Positions 1 through 10,869 of a stretch of 64,000 nt of DNA are shown here, in pieces. The stretch is from assembly GCF_035046485.1 (NCBI RefSeq), contig NC_085137.1, positions 19,311,346 through 19,375,345 on the forward strand, read 5' to 3'. The notes beneath the pieces are model-generated. The model worked only from the letters and a program-made list of their open reading frames with translations, searched no databases and was not told the DNA's origin. Both the position numbers and the translations under genes were made by a program. Source of the DNA: Aedes albopictus (lineage: Eukaryota; Arthropoda; Insecta; Diptera; Culicidae). Position 1 is the stretch's first letter; each line of letters begins with the position of its first letter.

Positions 1-1330
1 TCCAGGAATTCCTCCACAGATTTCTCTAGAAATCCCTCCGAAAATTTCTCAGGCGATTTTCCAGAAATTTCTCCCAGAGCTCCTCTAGAGATTCCTCCAG
101 AAATTCATCCATAAATTGTTGAAGGAATTCTTACAGAGATTCCTCCTAGAATTCCTTCAAGGGTTCCGCCAGTAATTCCCAAAGGAGAACCTCCAGCAAT
201 TCCTCCAGGGTTTTATTTAGGAATTTCTCCAAGAACTATTAAGGCATATCTCCAGCAATTTCTCTAGGAATTGATCCAGAAATTGCTGCTGGACATCCTT
301 CAGAAGTTATGTCAACAATTTCTCCAGGAATTTTTCCAGAAATTCTTCTGGAGATTTTTTCAGAAATTCTTCCAGGAAATTCTCCAGGAATACCCTCAGG
401 AATTTTTCAGTGATTCCTCCAGCAAATCCTCAAGAAGGATTCTTCCTGGAAATCCTCTAGAGATTTCTTCATAAATTCTTCCAGGAAATTCCTAGAGGAA
501 TACCATCAGTATTTTTTCAGGGATTCCCCCAGGGACTTCTTTACAAACTTCTTCTAGGATTCCTCTAAGAATTTCTTCAGGAATTCCTTCGAGGATTTGT
601 CCAAGAATTCATCCAGAAATTCCGTGAGAAATTCCTCCAGGATTTTCTCAAGGGATTTTTTCAGAAATAGAAAAATAATAGAATAGAAATAGAAATTTCC
701 CAGAATTCTTCTAGAAATTCATCAAGTTATTCTTCCAAGAATTCTTCTAGAGATTCCTCCAGAAATTCCCAAAGGAATATTTCTAGTAATTCCTCCAGGT
801 ATTCCTCCAGGATTTTACCCAGGAATTTTTCCAGGAATAAGCCCAGTAATTTCATCAGGAACTCTCCCAGAAATTTCTCCAGGAATTGCTCCTGGACATC
901 TTTCAGAAATTATGTCAACAGTTCTGCTAGGTATTTCTCCTGGAATTTCTCCCGAGATTCCATTAGGAATTGCTTAAGGGATTCCTCCAGAGATTTTTCC
1001 ATGAAAAATCTCTTCAGGAAACTTTTTGAAGATTTCTCCAGGAAATTTCACTAGGGATTCCGTCCAGAATTCCTCCAGGAATTTCTTCAGAATTTCCCCC
1101 AAGGAATCCTCCAGAATTTATCTAGGGTTTCTTCTTGGATTTCCGCATGAGATCTCTTCAGAAATTTCACTAGGTATTCCTCCCATCGTTTATCCAGGAA
1201 ATCGTACAGGTTTATTTTCTGAAATTCTTACAGAAATTCCTTCTGGAATTCAAAAAATTCTGGAGGAATTTGTCCAGCAAATAGTATTGGAAGATAAATG
1301 GACGCATACAGGAACCAGGAAATTCTAGGT
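1..1330. repeat. Degenerate AATTCCTCCAGG-type interspersed array
   Basis: About 1.3 kb are built from imperfect 10-15 bp units around TTCCTCCAGGAATTC, RGAATTTCTCCAG and similar words. The period is irregular and no long unit repeats exactly. Short frames here are low-complexity (S, F, R, P rich) and start and stop at random, so I do not call genes. The same vocabulary returns at 8340-10490, 24640-25900 and 26480-27780, sometimes in inverted orientation, so this is a genome-wide repeat type. Confidence 0.85.
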
Positions 1331-1700
1331 TTATCCTCAAAAGAGTTCGTAATTTCCAAAAAAGTTCAGCTATAATTTCTGATGATTGTTTTGTAGACAT
1401 TGACAAAATAAAAATCAGAGCAAAATAATGCACGAGTAAATAAAAATCCTCAATCGTCCAGAAATCCAGAACCGCTACCAGCACCACGTTGATTTGTGTA
1501 GATCAGGCGAGCTTTTTTTAACGTATTGTACAAAATACATCAGGGTTAAGGGTTAAGTAAAGCTTTTAGAATATAATGTTATTATATTCAATTGTTGCGT
1601 TTAGTTATAAAAGCTAGTAGGTACATATTTACTAAGGGTGATTGAAACCCCCCCCCCCCCCAACCCCCTGACCGAAAAGCTGGCTACGCCCTTGATCATA
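1331..1700. other. No gene seen; contains a poly-C run
   Basis: AT-rich sequence without a recognisable coding region. A homopolymer C run lies at 1648-1661 and is followed by AACCCCCTGACC. Confidence 0.6.
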
Positions 1701-2012
1701 TTTGATTATAGACCGCCATCTTGGATATTCCGGTCACCATTTTTGGAGTCTACACTTCTTCGAGCTTCTTCCCCATACCAAATATATCCATATTGCATGG
1801 TTTAGGTTCTAAAACACCATTAAACAGTCGCCATCTTGAATTTAGAGACGCCATCTTGGATATTTTAATCGTCATTTGGAGTCCAACATCTTCCCCATAC
1901 CAAATATACCCATATTGCATGGTTTTTGAGCCTAAACCTCTATTAAACAGCCGCCATCTTGAATTTGGCGTAGCCATCTTGAATATTAGGCTGCCATCTT
2001 GAATTTTGGGCC
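1700..2012. repeat. CCATCTTGRAT tandem/interspersed repeat
   Basis: The word CGCCATCTTGAAT or CGCCATCTTGGAT recurs about nine times, and two roughly 95-bp higher-order units share CCATACCAAATATA and CATATTGCATGGTTT. Frames on both strands here (1721-2002 plus, 1750-2061 minus) are translations of the repeat, not genes. Confidence 0.85.
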
Positions 2013-2059
2013 GACATCGTGGGATTTCAGTGTTGATTTCTGCACAAAATTCGTCAACC

Positions 2060-2400
2060 ATGCTAAAGGTAACAAAAATCGCCGCAGTTTGATGTGTCGC
2101 ATGATGGGGCTTGGTTCAGTGTTGTACGGCCAGTTATACCGGTGCTGATCCGGATCAATGATATGATCATAACTCCGGAACGCCTTGACCGATCCGGACC
2201 ATTTTCAATAGCAAACAAAGTTGCAAAATTCCGGTTCGATTCAAACTATAATCCGAAAAATCTGCCAATGGGAAGGGCCTTAAAAAATGAGTGAACTTAT
2301 TTTGCTCACAGACATACATACATACACACATACATCATTTCAATTCGCCGAACTGAGTTGATTAGTATATATGACTAGACACTAGACCCTCCGAGCCTAA
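2060..2400. repeat. Interspersed repeat tail with ACATACAT microsatellite
   Basis: A 66-residue open frame (2094-2294) runs into a CATACATACATACACACATACAT microsatellite at about 2310-2335. The combination looks like the terminus of a dispersed repeat. I cannot assign a family, and the frame has no recognised domain. Confidence 0.4.
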
Positions 2401-4134
2401 ACATGAGATTTTTGTCATTAGGAATTCCTTCAGGAATATTACCAAAACTGTTTTGAATTTTCGAAATGGATTTATTCTGGAAACTTGTTAAAGGTTTTAT
2501 CTATAATTTAGCTAAAGACCATACCTACTAGAGCTTCATTTAGGGATTGCTTTGAAGATTATTGTGCAATTTTTAGAGAACTCCATCAAGACTTAGGCAT
2601 TCTACTGGAGATTTTACAAAAAAGGAATAAATTAAAACCTTCAACACGGATCTGTTAAACTGGTTAAACTCGTAGACTCCTCAATTCATTTCTTCTGCTA
2701 TGGAACTACTTATATATCGTACAGAAATAGGACAGAATTTAATCAGAAATTTCTCTAGAGATCGCACCAGCAGCAATGAATGATTAATCAAACAAGCTTC
2801 GGCTGATCATCAATCCATGCTGATTTTTATCCTCTCCACTTCAATTAGCATTTTTTTTTTTCATATCGATGCTGCCTGCTACTGATGCCTTACGTCTCAT
2901 CTGTGCCTGTACCTCGTTAGCTTGCGCTCTTCAAGCGAAAGTTTTAACGAGCCTCCTTGCCTGACTAGGTATATTTCGCATATTTCGGCAAAACGCGCTG
3001 CTGCTTGATATTGACGTAAGTTTTGTTTTCTCGTTCGGTGACCCGCCGCGCCGCGCCATGCCGGTGTGACTTTATTGGTTCGCCTCATATCCATAGGGGA
3101 ACAAAGCCCAAAATGCCAAGATGGGGTAAAATGGCCCAACTCATAAAATCATTCCTCGATGAGATTTGAACTTTACTTATAGGTGAATGGTGTCAAGATA
3201 TGTTTACATAAAACATTCTTCTAGAAGCTAGGCCGCCATACCCATGTAAAATCTTTCGATTTCCCAATGAAAACTGGCAACTTCCGGTTTTTCGTGCTTG
3301 CAATTAAGGTTTTCGGGTGATTTTCTTACCAGCCATCAGTCCTGCAAAATATCAGTCTCAGTGCCTGTTTTTCAGCCGAAAATGAATGACTGCGGCGGTC
3401 GTTTTCAGTTCCTCGATGTGAGAACTGACAGAGTCCGAGAGCTCCATTCGTGAGCGACCCAACAAGATCAATTCCCAATCATCCACACACTACTCATGCT
3501 GAAAGGCCATTCGTCTCAAGCGGTGGCTTGTGAGAGTGAGTGCCCTATACGTTAGCACGGGTGAAAACACTCAACTACAGAAAATTGAATGGAAATTTAG
3601 CGCTGTCAGCTCTCGCTTTCAGCACGCTGCGTGCGAGTGTGAGTACCTATTTCATTTCGCTCCCGTGTTGCTGATCGGAAAACAACTTTGACAGGAAAAC
3701 CAAAACGAAGAAAATGAAAAAAGCAAAATATCGCTATCATAAAGGCCTGTCGAAAAATTGCAGCACTGCCAGCCATGTGTTTCCAAGGAGATTGAGGCAC
3801 CCATGGAGGCGCATGGTTGTTGATGTCTACGCTTTTCATGTTAGGGGTCATTCAAATATGACGACCATCGTTTAGCGGGGAGAGAGGTGACACTCCATGT
3901 ATTTAGCATACGAAAAAAGCGGATCAGAGAAGCAAAGGGAGTCATAAATACCCTAAAAATGATGGACGTAATTTTTGAACGTTTTCATGAAGTGGCATCT
4001 TACCCCACGGCAGATGGCCTTTTTGCACCACTTCCGTTTTACGAACCAGTTTTTGAAATCGCTATAAATCGATGAAGATGCATTAGTTTAGTGAATATTT
4101 TTGCTGAAGTATCGAGCAAATATTGTCGAATCTA
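2401..4134. other. No gene recognised
   Basis: Mixed sequence without a supported coding region. A poly-T run is at about 2851-2861. Open frames at 2897-3139 (minus), 3606-3851 (minus) and 3887-4075 (plus) are short and lack recognisable domains or splice context. The segment around 3840-3900 (GGGGTCATTCAAATATGACG) resembles one end of the small MITE seen at 14205-14360. Confidence 0.5.
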
Positions 4135-5976
4135 TGACATTTCGTCGAAAGACATTTGGTCGAATGACGTTTGGTCGAATGACATTTGGTCGAAAGTACA
4201 TTTGGTCGAACGGACATTTGGTCGAATGGACATTTGGTCGAAACCCATTTTTGGAAGAGAAAAAAAATTGGAATGCGCGTGAGCTCCAAATTAAACGCCT
4301 GCAGGGTACTCTGAGACCCCCGAAACTAAAGTGGCAAAACCTCCGCCATGTTTTCACAGATTTCAATAAACGTGGGCTCATTCGGTTCAGAAACGCTATT
4401 TAAAGCATTTCTAACTGTACCAGTGCAGTCAACATCGACTTCGAAGAATCCGTGGTTTCAAGCACATGAATCACATGATTATACAATACATTAAACCTTG
4501 TAGGATGTTGGGGTCAATATGATCCAAACAGACACGTTGAACGTGTACTACGCCATCGTGGCGCGCTAAACATAACATCTTAGGAGGGTTGACGGAGTTT
4601 TCGGCTTGTCATAACAGTCAAAATAACAAAGTTGACCATTCCAGATAAGGTCTGTCAACGAGCCATGATTGAAAATAAACGCCAATACATTAGATTCCCA
4701 GATTTTCCAGAACCCCGGTTGACCGGAATGACCGGTTTATATACGCATCCCATCAGAAATTATTCCTAATATATGTCATGCATTGTTGTGCGCACAGGAG
4801 TTCAGAACCGAATTGCAGTGATGCATTTGAACGCGATCAATTTGTGTTCAAGTTTACACTCGCACACTGCGATCAAATATATTTGAACACGCAAATTGAG
4901 CACCGCATGAACTAATAGCAAGAACTGCACCCGTAGCATACTATAGCTAGCATGATTCCCTGGTACCTGTGAAACAAAAATGGTCATATTTCCACTATTT
5001 TTTCGTCAATTTTAGCAATCGTTGGATTCAAAAACTCATCTCCTGAGAGAGTGTACCAGCCATCGTGGGTTCCGAAAAATCCAAATTGTTGAGCAGTGTC
5101 TTAAAAATACATATAGGATTTAATGACGAAGTGCTATGTACTCAGAGCCGTATGGAGATCTAAGCGGGGCGTTCTTGAGCAGCAAAAGCTCTTACACGCA
5201 AGTTCAATGCTTTCTCAATCAAAAAATTGAAAGCGCTCAGTTAATTTTTGAGGCGCGTTCAGTTCGAATGCAATACTGCATGAAAGAATAGCCTATGTTT
5301 AAAAGAAGGAAAAACATCTGATGTAATGTAAGCAGCTTGAACATATGAACACACTTAGTTGAATTATGGACTTAGAAGAACATCAGATAAAAGAAGGAAA
5401 ATCTCTGATAAAAAATCTACACCTCTAACACATTGAGAAAGAACAGCCTATGTTCAAAAGAAGGAAAAATCTCTGATGAAAAACTCGCAGTTGGTACATT
5501 AAGACGCAATGAAACTTTCTGCTTGGAAGAACAGCCTATGTTTGAAAGAAGGAAAAATATCCATTAAAATGTCAGCTACTGTACCATTCAAACACCATTC
5601 AAACAGGTAACATTAAAGAAAATTTAGAAAAATGAAAATTTAATCGTTTGGATTCCCTAGACTGAGAAAGCCAGAATCGCCAAAGCATAATATTTCCAGT
5701 CGGAAACCTCTAGCAAGATGTAACCAATGTTAATGCCAACATTATTGCCTACAATAAACACACAAATGAATTTTATAAAATGTGCGAAATCGCTATTCGA
5801 CTAACTGCTCATTCAACCAAATACACTTTCGACTAAATGTCGTGTAATTAATTATCTTAAAACTTATTTTCGACCAAATGTCCATTCGACCAAATGTCCT
5901 TTCGACCAAACGTACTTTCGACTAAATGTCATTCGACCAAACGTCATTCGACCAAATGTCTTTCGACCAAATGTCC
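4135..5976. mobile_element. Foldback element with CGACCAAATGT terminal arrays
   Basis: The two ends are inverted arrays of one short unit. On the left (4135-4243) GACATTTGGTCGAA is repeated about seven times. On the right (5865-5976) its complement TTCGACCAAATGTC is repeated in the matching order, including the same variants (GTCGAATGACGTTTGG, GTCGAAAGTACRTTTGG), so the arms are about 100 bp of true inverted repeat and not merely similar satellites. The interior, about 1.6 kb, has no transposase-like frame. It holds four or five copies of GAAAGAAGGAAAAATMTCTGAT spaced about 80-110 bp (5300-5560). No clear target duplication was found. Non-autonomous DNA element or foldback, superfamily unknown. 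Confidence 0.75.
5286..5560. repeat. Interior tandem-like repeat of the foldback
   Basis: AACAGCCTATGTTYRAAAGAAGG followed by AAAAATCTCTGAT is seen at about 5290, 5385, 5440 and 5525 with decayed copies between. A related stretch (AATAGCCTACTTTAAAAAGG, AATCTCTGATGA) recurs at 62275-62310, outside any copy of the foldback ends. Confidence 0.55.
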
Positions 5977-6635
5977 TAAAGCCAATATTGTCTAGCTTCT
6001 GTTAACACTTTGAAAGCCTAGTAAATGAAGCTATATATCATTGAAAACGATGAAAGTTTGAAAAATGGCATCTTACCCCACTTGACCCTATGTGCGCCGG
6101 TCCGTGCGTCGTCTAATCGGCATCCACCCGACCGAAAGTGTGTGGTATTTGCTTAACGGGTCACCACAAGCCAAATTCCTGCCCGGAGAAGGAAAGTAGC
6201 TCATCAATTCGATTGTCAGGAGCCGGTTAGTGAGAGTTTGAATATTGGGCGGGCAAACAATCGGGTTTGTTGTTTATGATTTTCCAAAGTTGGAATCGGG
6301 AATTTATTGTGGATGTGCGTGATTCGATTGGGTTTAATAATACATTCTTTCGGTGCTAATTAATCGAAAATCAGAAAGTTTATTCAACTGGGGTATATAA
6401 GTAACTGGGTAATAAATAGGCTCAAGCTTGTTATTTCCTGCTGTTGAATTTCTATACCAGTATAATCGTAAATCAGCAATAGTGGATCCACTCCCCATTT
6501 GATTTCAACTTTATTAGTTTATATAGGGCAATGCATGTCAATATATGTTCGCTATAAATTTATACAAAACGTACAGCGTCAACAGCGTGATTACTTGGAA
6601 TATTTCACACCGATGATCAGTGTACGAACAAAATT
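5977..6635. other. No gene recognised
   Basis: Single-copy-looking sequence; 6100-6250 is more GC-rich. No domain, RNA gene or repeat end is visible. Confidence 0.5.
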
Positions 6636-6636
6636 T

Positions 6637-6870
6637 AATTTCCATTCCCCTCTAGGCGGATATCTCTCTTCGAATGAGTGTAATCAGTTTTGTACCATTA
6701 ATTCCGCCCTGTTTTGTTTATCCTTTGGCAGATATGCATATTTCGACTACCACTTGTAATCTTCCTGTGGATATCAATGTGAATAACTGACACTGAGGAA
6801 GATTACAAGCGGTAGTCGAAAATCGACTCGAAATATGCGTATTCGTCAAAGGATTAGCAAAACAATAATC
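6637..6870. mobile_element. Foldback repeat with decayed hammerhead-like arms
   Basis: The left arm (minus reading of about 6637-6770) and the right arm (6785-6865) share GAAGATTACAAGYGGTAGTC, GAAATATGCRTAT and CAAAGGATWARCAAAA. The same family is at 20893-21262. Both arms carry the hammerhead-like core described at 21129-21175, here degraded: the left copy has CACAGGAAG for CACTGAGGAAG, and the right copy has an insertion that duplicates GAAA. Confidence 0.65.
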
Positions 6871-7319
6871 CGAAGAGAAAATCGATGAATAGAAATCGAT
6901 CATTGTAGATACGCCTGTATGATAAGAAACGCGAGATATAGGTTATCCGTTCCCTTATTGAGAATATACGCTCCCATTTTCAACCAACTCAAAACAAGCG
7001 CTGTTTGTTTTGCTTCTTATTTTTGTATTTTTTGTTGGAAGTGAGCACAAATGATAACAAAAAGGAAGGAATCAATAGGTGTCATAATGGACTTTTTCAG
7101 ATTAGGATGAATTTGGGAGCATAAGATTACTATGGGTGACCCAGGGATGTTTTCGATCACCTGGCAATCGATTGACTCAATTGTCCATAACTCAGTTCAG
7201 AAACCTAATGTTGAATTGTGGTGTTCGGCAAAGTTGTAGATTAGTGTTTTTCCTACATTTATCACCAAGGACACCATGTTCTAATTTTTATATATACGAC
7301 GCTAGAGCGCTAGTACCAT

Positions 7320-7366
7320 CTACTCATACTAAACGATCGAAAAATCCGATCGTTTAGTATGAGTAG
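7320..7366. repeat. Perfect 20-bp hairpin
   Basis: CTACTCATACTAAACGATCG at 7320-7339 is exactly complementary to 7347-7366 with a 7-nt loop. It lies inside the 7134-7970 foldback. Confidence 0.9.
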
Positions 7367-7368
7367 CT

Positions 7369-7585
7369 GGTACCAGGGATGCCAGATGATTTTTTGAAAA
7401 ATCTTTATCTCTACTTCCAAAAATCTGTATCCCATACAAAACTTTGTTGAAAAATCAGTACCCCATACAAAAATAAAATAGCTCCTCTAGCTCAAAAATC
7501 TGTATTTCATATAAAACGAAATCTGTACGGATGCTCCAAAATCTGTATAATACAGATATATATATATATATGGCATACCTGGCTG
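7369..7585. mobile_element. MITE of the CCAGGGATGCCAGAT type
   Basis: The ends are CCAGGGATGCCA (left) and the complement of CCAGGTATGCCA (right). The interior has AATCTGTATCCCATACAAAA-like words three or more times and a TATATA run at about 7558-7571. It is nested at the apex of the 7134-7970 foldback. Confidence 0.6.
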
Positions 7586-7736
7586 GTACTAACACTCTTA
7601 CGACGTCAATATTATAGTTAGAATATGGCGTCCTTGATGATAATTGTAGGAAAAACACTAATCTACAACTTTGCCAAACACAATATTCCAATATAGGGCT
7701 TCTGAACTGAGTTATGAACAAATGAGTTAAACGATT

Positions 7737-7936
7737 AAACGTGCAGAAGAGCTAAACTTGTTCTTATGTTGAAATTTTCAGCTATTTCGACAAGAACAAA
7801 AACTGATATCATATCACTTTGAGCTATTTGTGCGATATTCATTAGATTTTTGAATAACACATCAACATCACATCGAGCTATGACAGCAAAAAATGTTCGA
7901 TTTGAGATATGATTTAGATATTCTCGTCTACCCGGG
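7737..7936 (-). mobile_element. CCCGGGTAG-ended insert in foldback arm
   Basis: Comparison of the two arms of the host foldback shows this 200-bp segment is extra: the left arm reads GGCAATCGATTGACTC and the right arm (inverted) reads GGCAA, then the insert, then AATCGTTTAACTC. Hence AA (TT on plus) flanks both sides. On the minus strand the insert starts CCCGGGTAGACGAGAATATC and is homologous to the first about 190 bp of the complete element at 30649-31042. Its far end (GCACGTTT) lacks the matching terminus, so it is a shortened copy. Confidence 0.7.
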
Positions 7937-8106
7937 TTGCCAAGTGATCGAAAACATCCTCGGGTGACCCTAATATGTGCTATTATGATCATTGACGAAA
8001 GAGAAAATCGATAATTCATATTCGATGACCTTTGGGGTTGTAGACGAATCGAATTTTCGGCAATAATACTATCAAGGGAAAATCAACAAAAAGAAACCTA
8101 TCACCA

Positions 8107-8206
8107 AAGTTATGATTATTAAAAGTAAAAACAGTACGTTCTTATAATATGGTCATAAAATTAAAAACAGTACGTTCTTACAATATGGTTATAAGAACTT
8201 TGGACT
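8107..8206. repeat. Short tandem duplication
   Basis: AAAACAGTACGTTCTTA plus YAATATGGTYATAA occurs twice, about 46 bp apart. The interval 7971-8340 around it shows no gene. Confidence 0.75.
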
Positions 8207-8339
8207 GCCTATTTTGTTTCTTTTCTATTGTTCCAAAAAAGCTATGCAGAAGACCCATGTTAACAACTTCTGAAATAATACAAATGAAATTCCAGGGTGT
8301 CGTCTATTCAAATACAAAATTCTTGTAACTATTTTTCAT

Positions 8340-9340
8340 TAGATTTATTTCATTTATCATTCACATTGCTCCAGTAGTTTCTTCAAAGATTCTTTCAGGT
8401 TTTAGTTTTAATTTCTTCAGGGATTCCTATATGATTTCTTCAAAGATTCCTCTAAAATTTTAATCAGGTATTTCTCTAGAAGTTCCTTTAGAGATCTTTT
8501 TTATGAATTCCTTCAGAAATGACTCCAGTAGTTCCTTCAGAGGATTCAGGGATGCCTCTAGGAGTTTCATCAATGATTTTTTTAAAAGATCTCTCCGGCA
8601 TTCCAACAGGAGCAGTACCTTAAAGAATTACTCCAGGAGTTCCTTCAGATATTCTATCAGGAGGATTCTGGGATGTCTCAGTACCATCAGTGATTCATCA
8701 AAAGAAAACCTTGGAGTTCCTTCAAGGATTTCTGCAGGAGTTCCTTCAGGAACTAGTCCAAGAGCTCCGTCAGGGATTTCTGTAGAATTTCAATCAGGGA
8801 TTTCTCTTGGTGTTCGGGAATTTCTTTCAGAATAGTTTCAATAATTCCTTCTAAATTCCTTCAGGGATTACTGCCTTCGGGATATTCCATGGAGATTTAA
8901 AGATTCTTCCACGAACTATTTTAGGGATTTCTCTAGGACTTCAGGTATTCCTACAGACGTTCCTCCAGGTTCCACAGAGTTCCTCCGAAGATCCTGTAAC
9001 ACGGTAGTTCTTTCGGGGATTGCTCCAGAAGTTCTTTCATGGATCTATCCAGGAGTTCCGTCAGCTTCAAGAAGATTCAGGGATGCGTCCAAGTGTTTCA
9101 TCAGGGCTTACTTCAGAAGTTCCCTCAATTATTCCAAGAAGAATTTCCTCAGGTAACCCCACCCCACCCCCCCCCCCCCCCCCCCCCCCGGCAGTTCCTC
9201 CAGTCATTCTTTTCAGGAGCAGTTAGGGATGCTTCCAGAAGACTTACAATAAATTTCTCTAGAAGTTCCTTCAGGAATTCCTACATGAAGTCCTACAGAG
9301 GATCATTTAGGTGTTCCTTCAGTGATTCCTCCTGGAGTTC
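8340..9340. repeat. Degenerate TTCCTTCAGGGATTC-type array
   Basis: Same style as 1-1330, with units such as GTTCCTTCAGGGATTYC and CCAGGAGTTCCTTC. Includes a long C homopolymer at 9166-9189. Frames at 8503-8835, 9020-9226 and 9039-9344 are translations of this array. Confidence 0.85.
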
Positions 9341-9343
9341 TTA

Positions 9344-9512
9344 GGGACTGTCTATTGATTACGTAAGGGTTTAGGGATGGAGGAGGGGAGTTTGGTAAAT
9401 CTTTCGCGTCATATGCAAATATTTGGGTTCTCATACAAAAAAATCTAACAAGGGGGGAGTGGGGGTGTCGAAAAGTTGTGAATTTTCCCTTGCGTACTAA
9501 ATAGATAGCCCC
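9344..9512. mobile_element. Small MITE with TTA target duplication
   Basis: Ends GGGACTGTCTATTGATTACG and the complement of GGGGCTATCTATTTAGTACG are inverted, and TTA lies on both sides (9341-9343 and 9513-9515). A 3-bp TTA duplication is usual for PIF/Harbinger-type MITEs. G-rich and C-poor middle. Relatives by structure: 14205-14360 and 55926-56087. Confidence 0.8.
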
Positions 9513-9883
9513 TTACAGGAATTCCTACAGAAGTTTCTCTGCAGAGATCTCCCCATAAGCACCTCCAGGGTTCACTCCAGGAATTCCTCCAAAGATTCTT
9601 ACAAGATTATCCAAAAATGCCTCCATAAGAATTCAGGGTTTTTTTCCCAGAAGTTTCTTCAGGGATTCATAAAGGAGGTCATTCGGGGATTAGTCCAAGA
9701 ATTACTTTACTTTTACTTTAGAGCTTTTAGTAGAACTTGTTACTTCATACTCTAGTTTAATTTAAAAACACTTCACTAATACTTCACTTTTGCAAAACAA
9801 AATAAAAAATGAATAACTCTTTTAAAGAAAAACTAGAAAGGACGAGCAAATTCCTTTTAATTCTACTACTGTGCTTATCTTCG

Positions 9884-9930
9884 GACAGATAGGCCTATTT
9901 CGTCTGTGACTTACAGACTTCTTCAGTGTC
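9884..9930 (-). ncRNA. Hammerhead-ribozyme-like motif (left arm)
   Basis: Mirror copy of the motif at 9955-10001, read on the minus strand. The core is CTGAAGA, an extra A, a 6-bp stem II (GTCTGT/ACAGAC), GAAA, a palindromic stem III (TAGGCCTA), then TC and TGTC pairing with the leading GACA. Activity is untested. Confidence 0.45.
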
Positions 9931-9954
9931 ACTCGAGTGTTCAGTCGAGCACTT

Positions 9955-10001
9955 GACACTGAAGAAGTCTGTAAGTCACAGACGAAATAGGCCTATCTGT
10001 C
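9955..10001 (+). ncRNA. Hammerhead-ribozyme-like motif (right arm)
   Basis: Elements in order: stem I 5' strand GACA (9955-9958); CTGAAGA (9959-9965); one extra A (9966); stem II GTCTGT (9967-9972), loop AAGTC, ACAGAC (9978-9983); GAA (9984-9986); stem III A plus TAGGCCTA plus T (9987-9996), self-complementary; C (9997) at the position of the hammerhead cleavage nucleotide; stem I 3' strand TGTC (9998-10001). The hammerhead consensus is CUGANGA, stem II, GAAA, stem III, UH. This copy fits except for the extra A before stem II. Short palindromic stem III implies action as a dimer if it is active, as in known minimal hammerheads of retroelements. Confidence 0.5.
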
Positions 10002-10721
10002 CGAAGATAAGCACAGTAGTAGAATTAAAAGGAATTTGCTCGTCCTTTCTAGTTTTTCTTTAAAAGAGTTATTCATTTTTTATTTTCTTTTGCAAAAGTG
10101 AAGTATTAGTGAAGTGTTTTTAAATTAAACTAGCGTATGAAGCAAGAATTCCTTCTATGATTTCTCTAATAGTTCTCAGAAGTTCCATTGGGGATTCTTC
10201 CAGCGATGGCTCCTGGATCTGGAGCTCTTTCGGAGATATTTCCTGGAGGATTAAGGGATATTCAGAAGTTACATCAAAGATATCTCCAGAAGTTCCTTCA
10301 ATGGATTTTTCTAGGAGTTCTTTGAGTTCTTTAAAAATATAATTAGCATATTTCCGAGATTTCTAATGGGAATCCTACAAGAATTCCTCCAGAATTTGTT
10401 CTAGGGACTCCAGGTTTTCCTTCTAGAATTCCTCCTGAAAATTCTTCGGCGATTCCTCCGGGAAATCGTTCTAGGATTCATCCTGGATAGGCTGTCCCAA
10501 ACAAAATCAATGTTTAAAAAGTCAAGGTGCTCGCTCAATCCATAAATAAAAGATATGCATATTTGAAGAACATTTCGTTTTTCTTCAAATTCATTCAGAG
10601 GTTCCGCCAGGGTGATTTTTGAAAATTTCTTAAAAAAAGTCATTTTTGCGTAATATTTTTTCAACATATGATTTTTTCTATGGACCTCTATGCACTCTTA
10701 AAAGGTGTAAGTTTTTGTAGG

Positions 10722-10869
10722 AAAAGAAGTGCCCGTCTAGTGAATTGCGAGTCGTGCGTTCGATTCCCACCGGAGTACGTAGATTTCTTTTCATAATTCA
10801 AATCTCAATTCTTTCATTGAGCACACGTTTCTGTTGTACACATGAATGTCAAAAAAATTTCAACAGTGT
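10722..10869 (+). mobile_element. 5'-truncated tRNA-derived SINE fragment
   Basis: Diverged monomer of the SINE that forms the inverted dimer at 14977-16028. It shares GCCCGTCTAGYGAATTG, the RNA polymerase III box-B-like word GTTCGATTCC, CACCGGAGTACGT, GATTTCTTTTCATAATT and the shared end TTTCAACAGTGTAA. The tRNA-like 5' third (box A) is missing. Confidence 0.75.

Larger units (their letters stand above)
7134..7970. mobile_element. Foldback element with GGGTGACCC ends and nested insertions
   Basis: The ends are inverted: left GGGTGACCCAGGGATG then TTTTCGATCACCTGGCAA, right the complement of GGGTCACCCGAGGATG then TTTTCGATCACTTGGCAA. The inner arms also pair: CATAACTCAGTTCAGAARCC, GGCAAAGTTGTAGATTAGTG and TTTTTCCTACAWTTATCA (7190-7275) against 7620-7720 inverted. 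The right arm is broken by a 200-bp insert at 7737-7936. The centre holds a perfect 20-bp hairpin and another MITE. No coding capacity. Confidence 0.75.
9743..10142. mobile_element. Near-perfect 400-bp palindromic foldback
   Basis: The arms, about 185 bp each, are complementary nearly base for base: position x pairs with 19885 minus x, from CTTCATAC at 9743 to GTATGAAG ending at 10142. Differences are few (for example CTC against GCG near the outer tips). The apex is CTCGAGTGTTCAGTCGAG. Each arm holds one hammerhead-like motif (minus 9884-9930, plus 9955-10001). The low divergence of the arms suggests a young copy or recent arm homogenisation. Confidence 0.9.
9513..10490. repeat. AATTCCT-type array flanking a palindrome
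   Basis: Degenerate CCAGAAGTTTCTTCAGGGATTC-style units occupy 9513-9740 and 10143-10490; the palindromic element at 9743-10142 is inserted between them. Confidence 0.75.

Noticed and set aside
1721..2061. Open frames of 93 and 103 codons on opposite strands
   Set aside because: Both are translations of the CCATCTTG repeat.
9020..9344. Proline-rich protein frame
   Set aside because: Produced by a C homopolymer inside an AATTCCT array.
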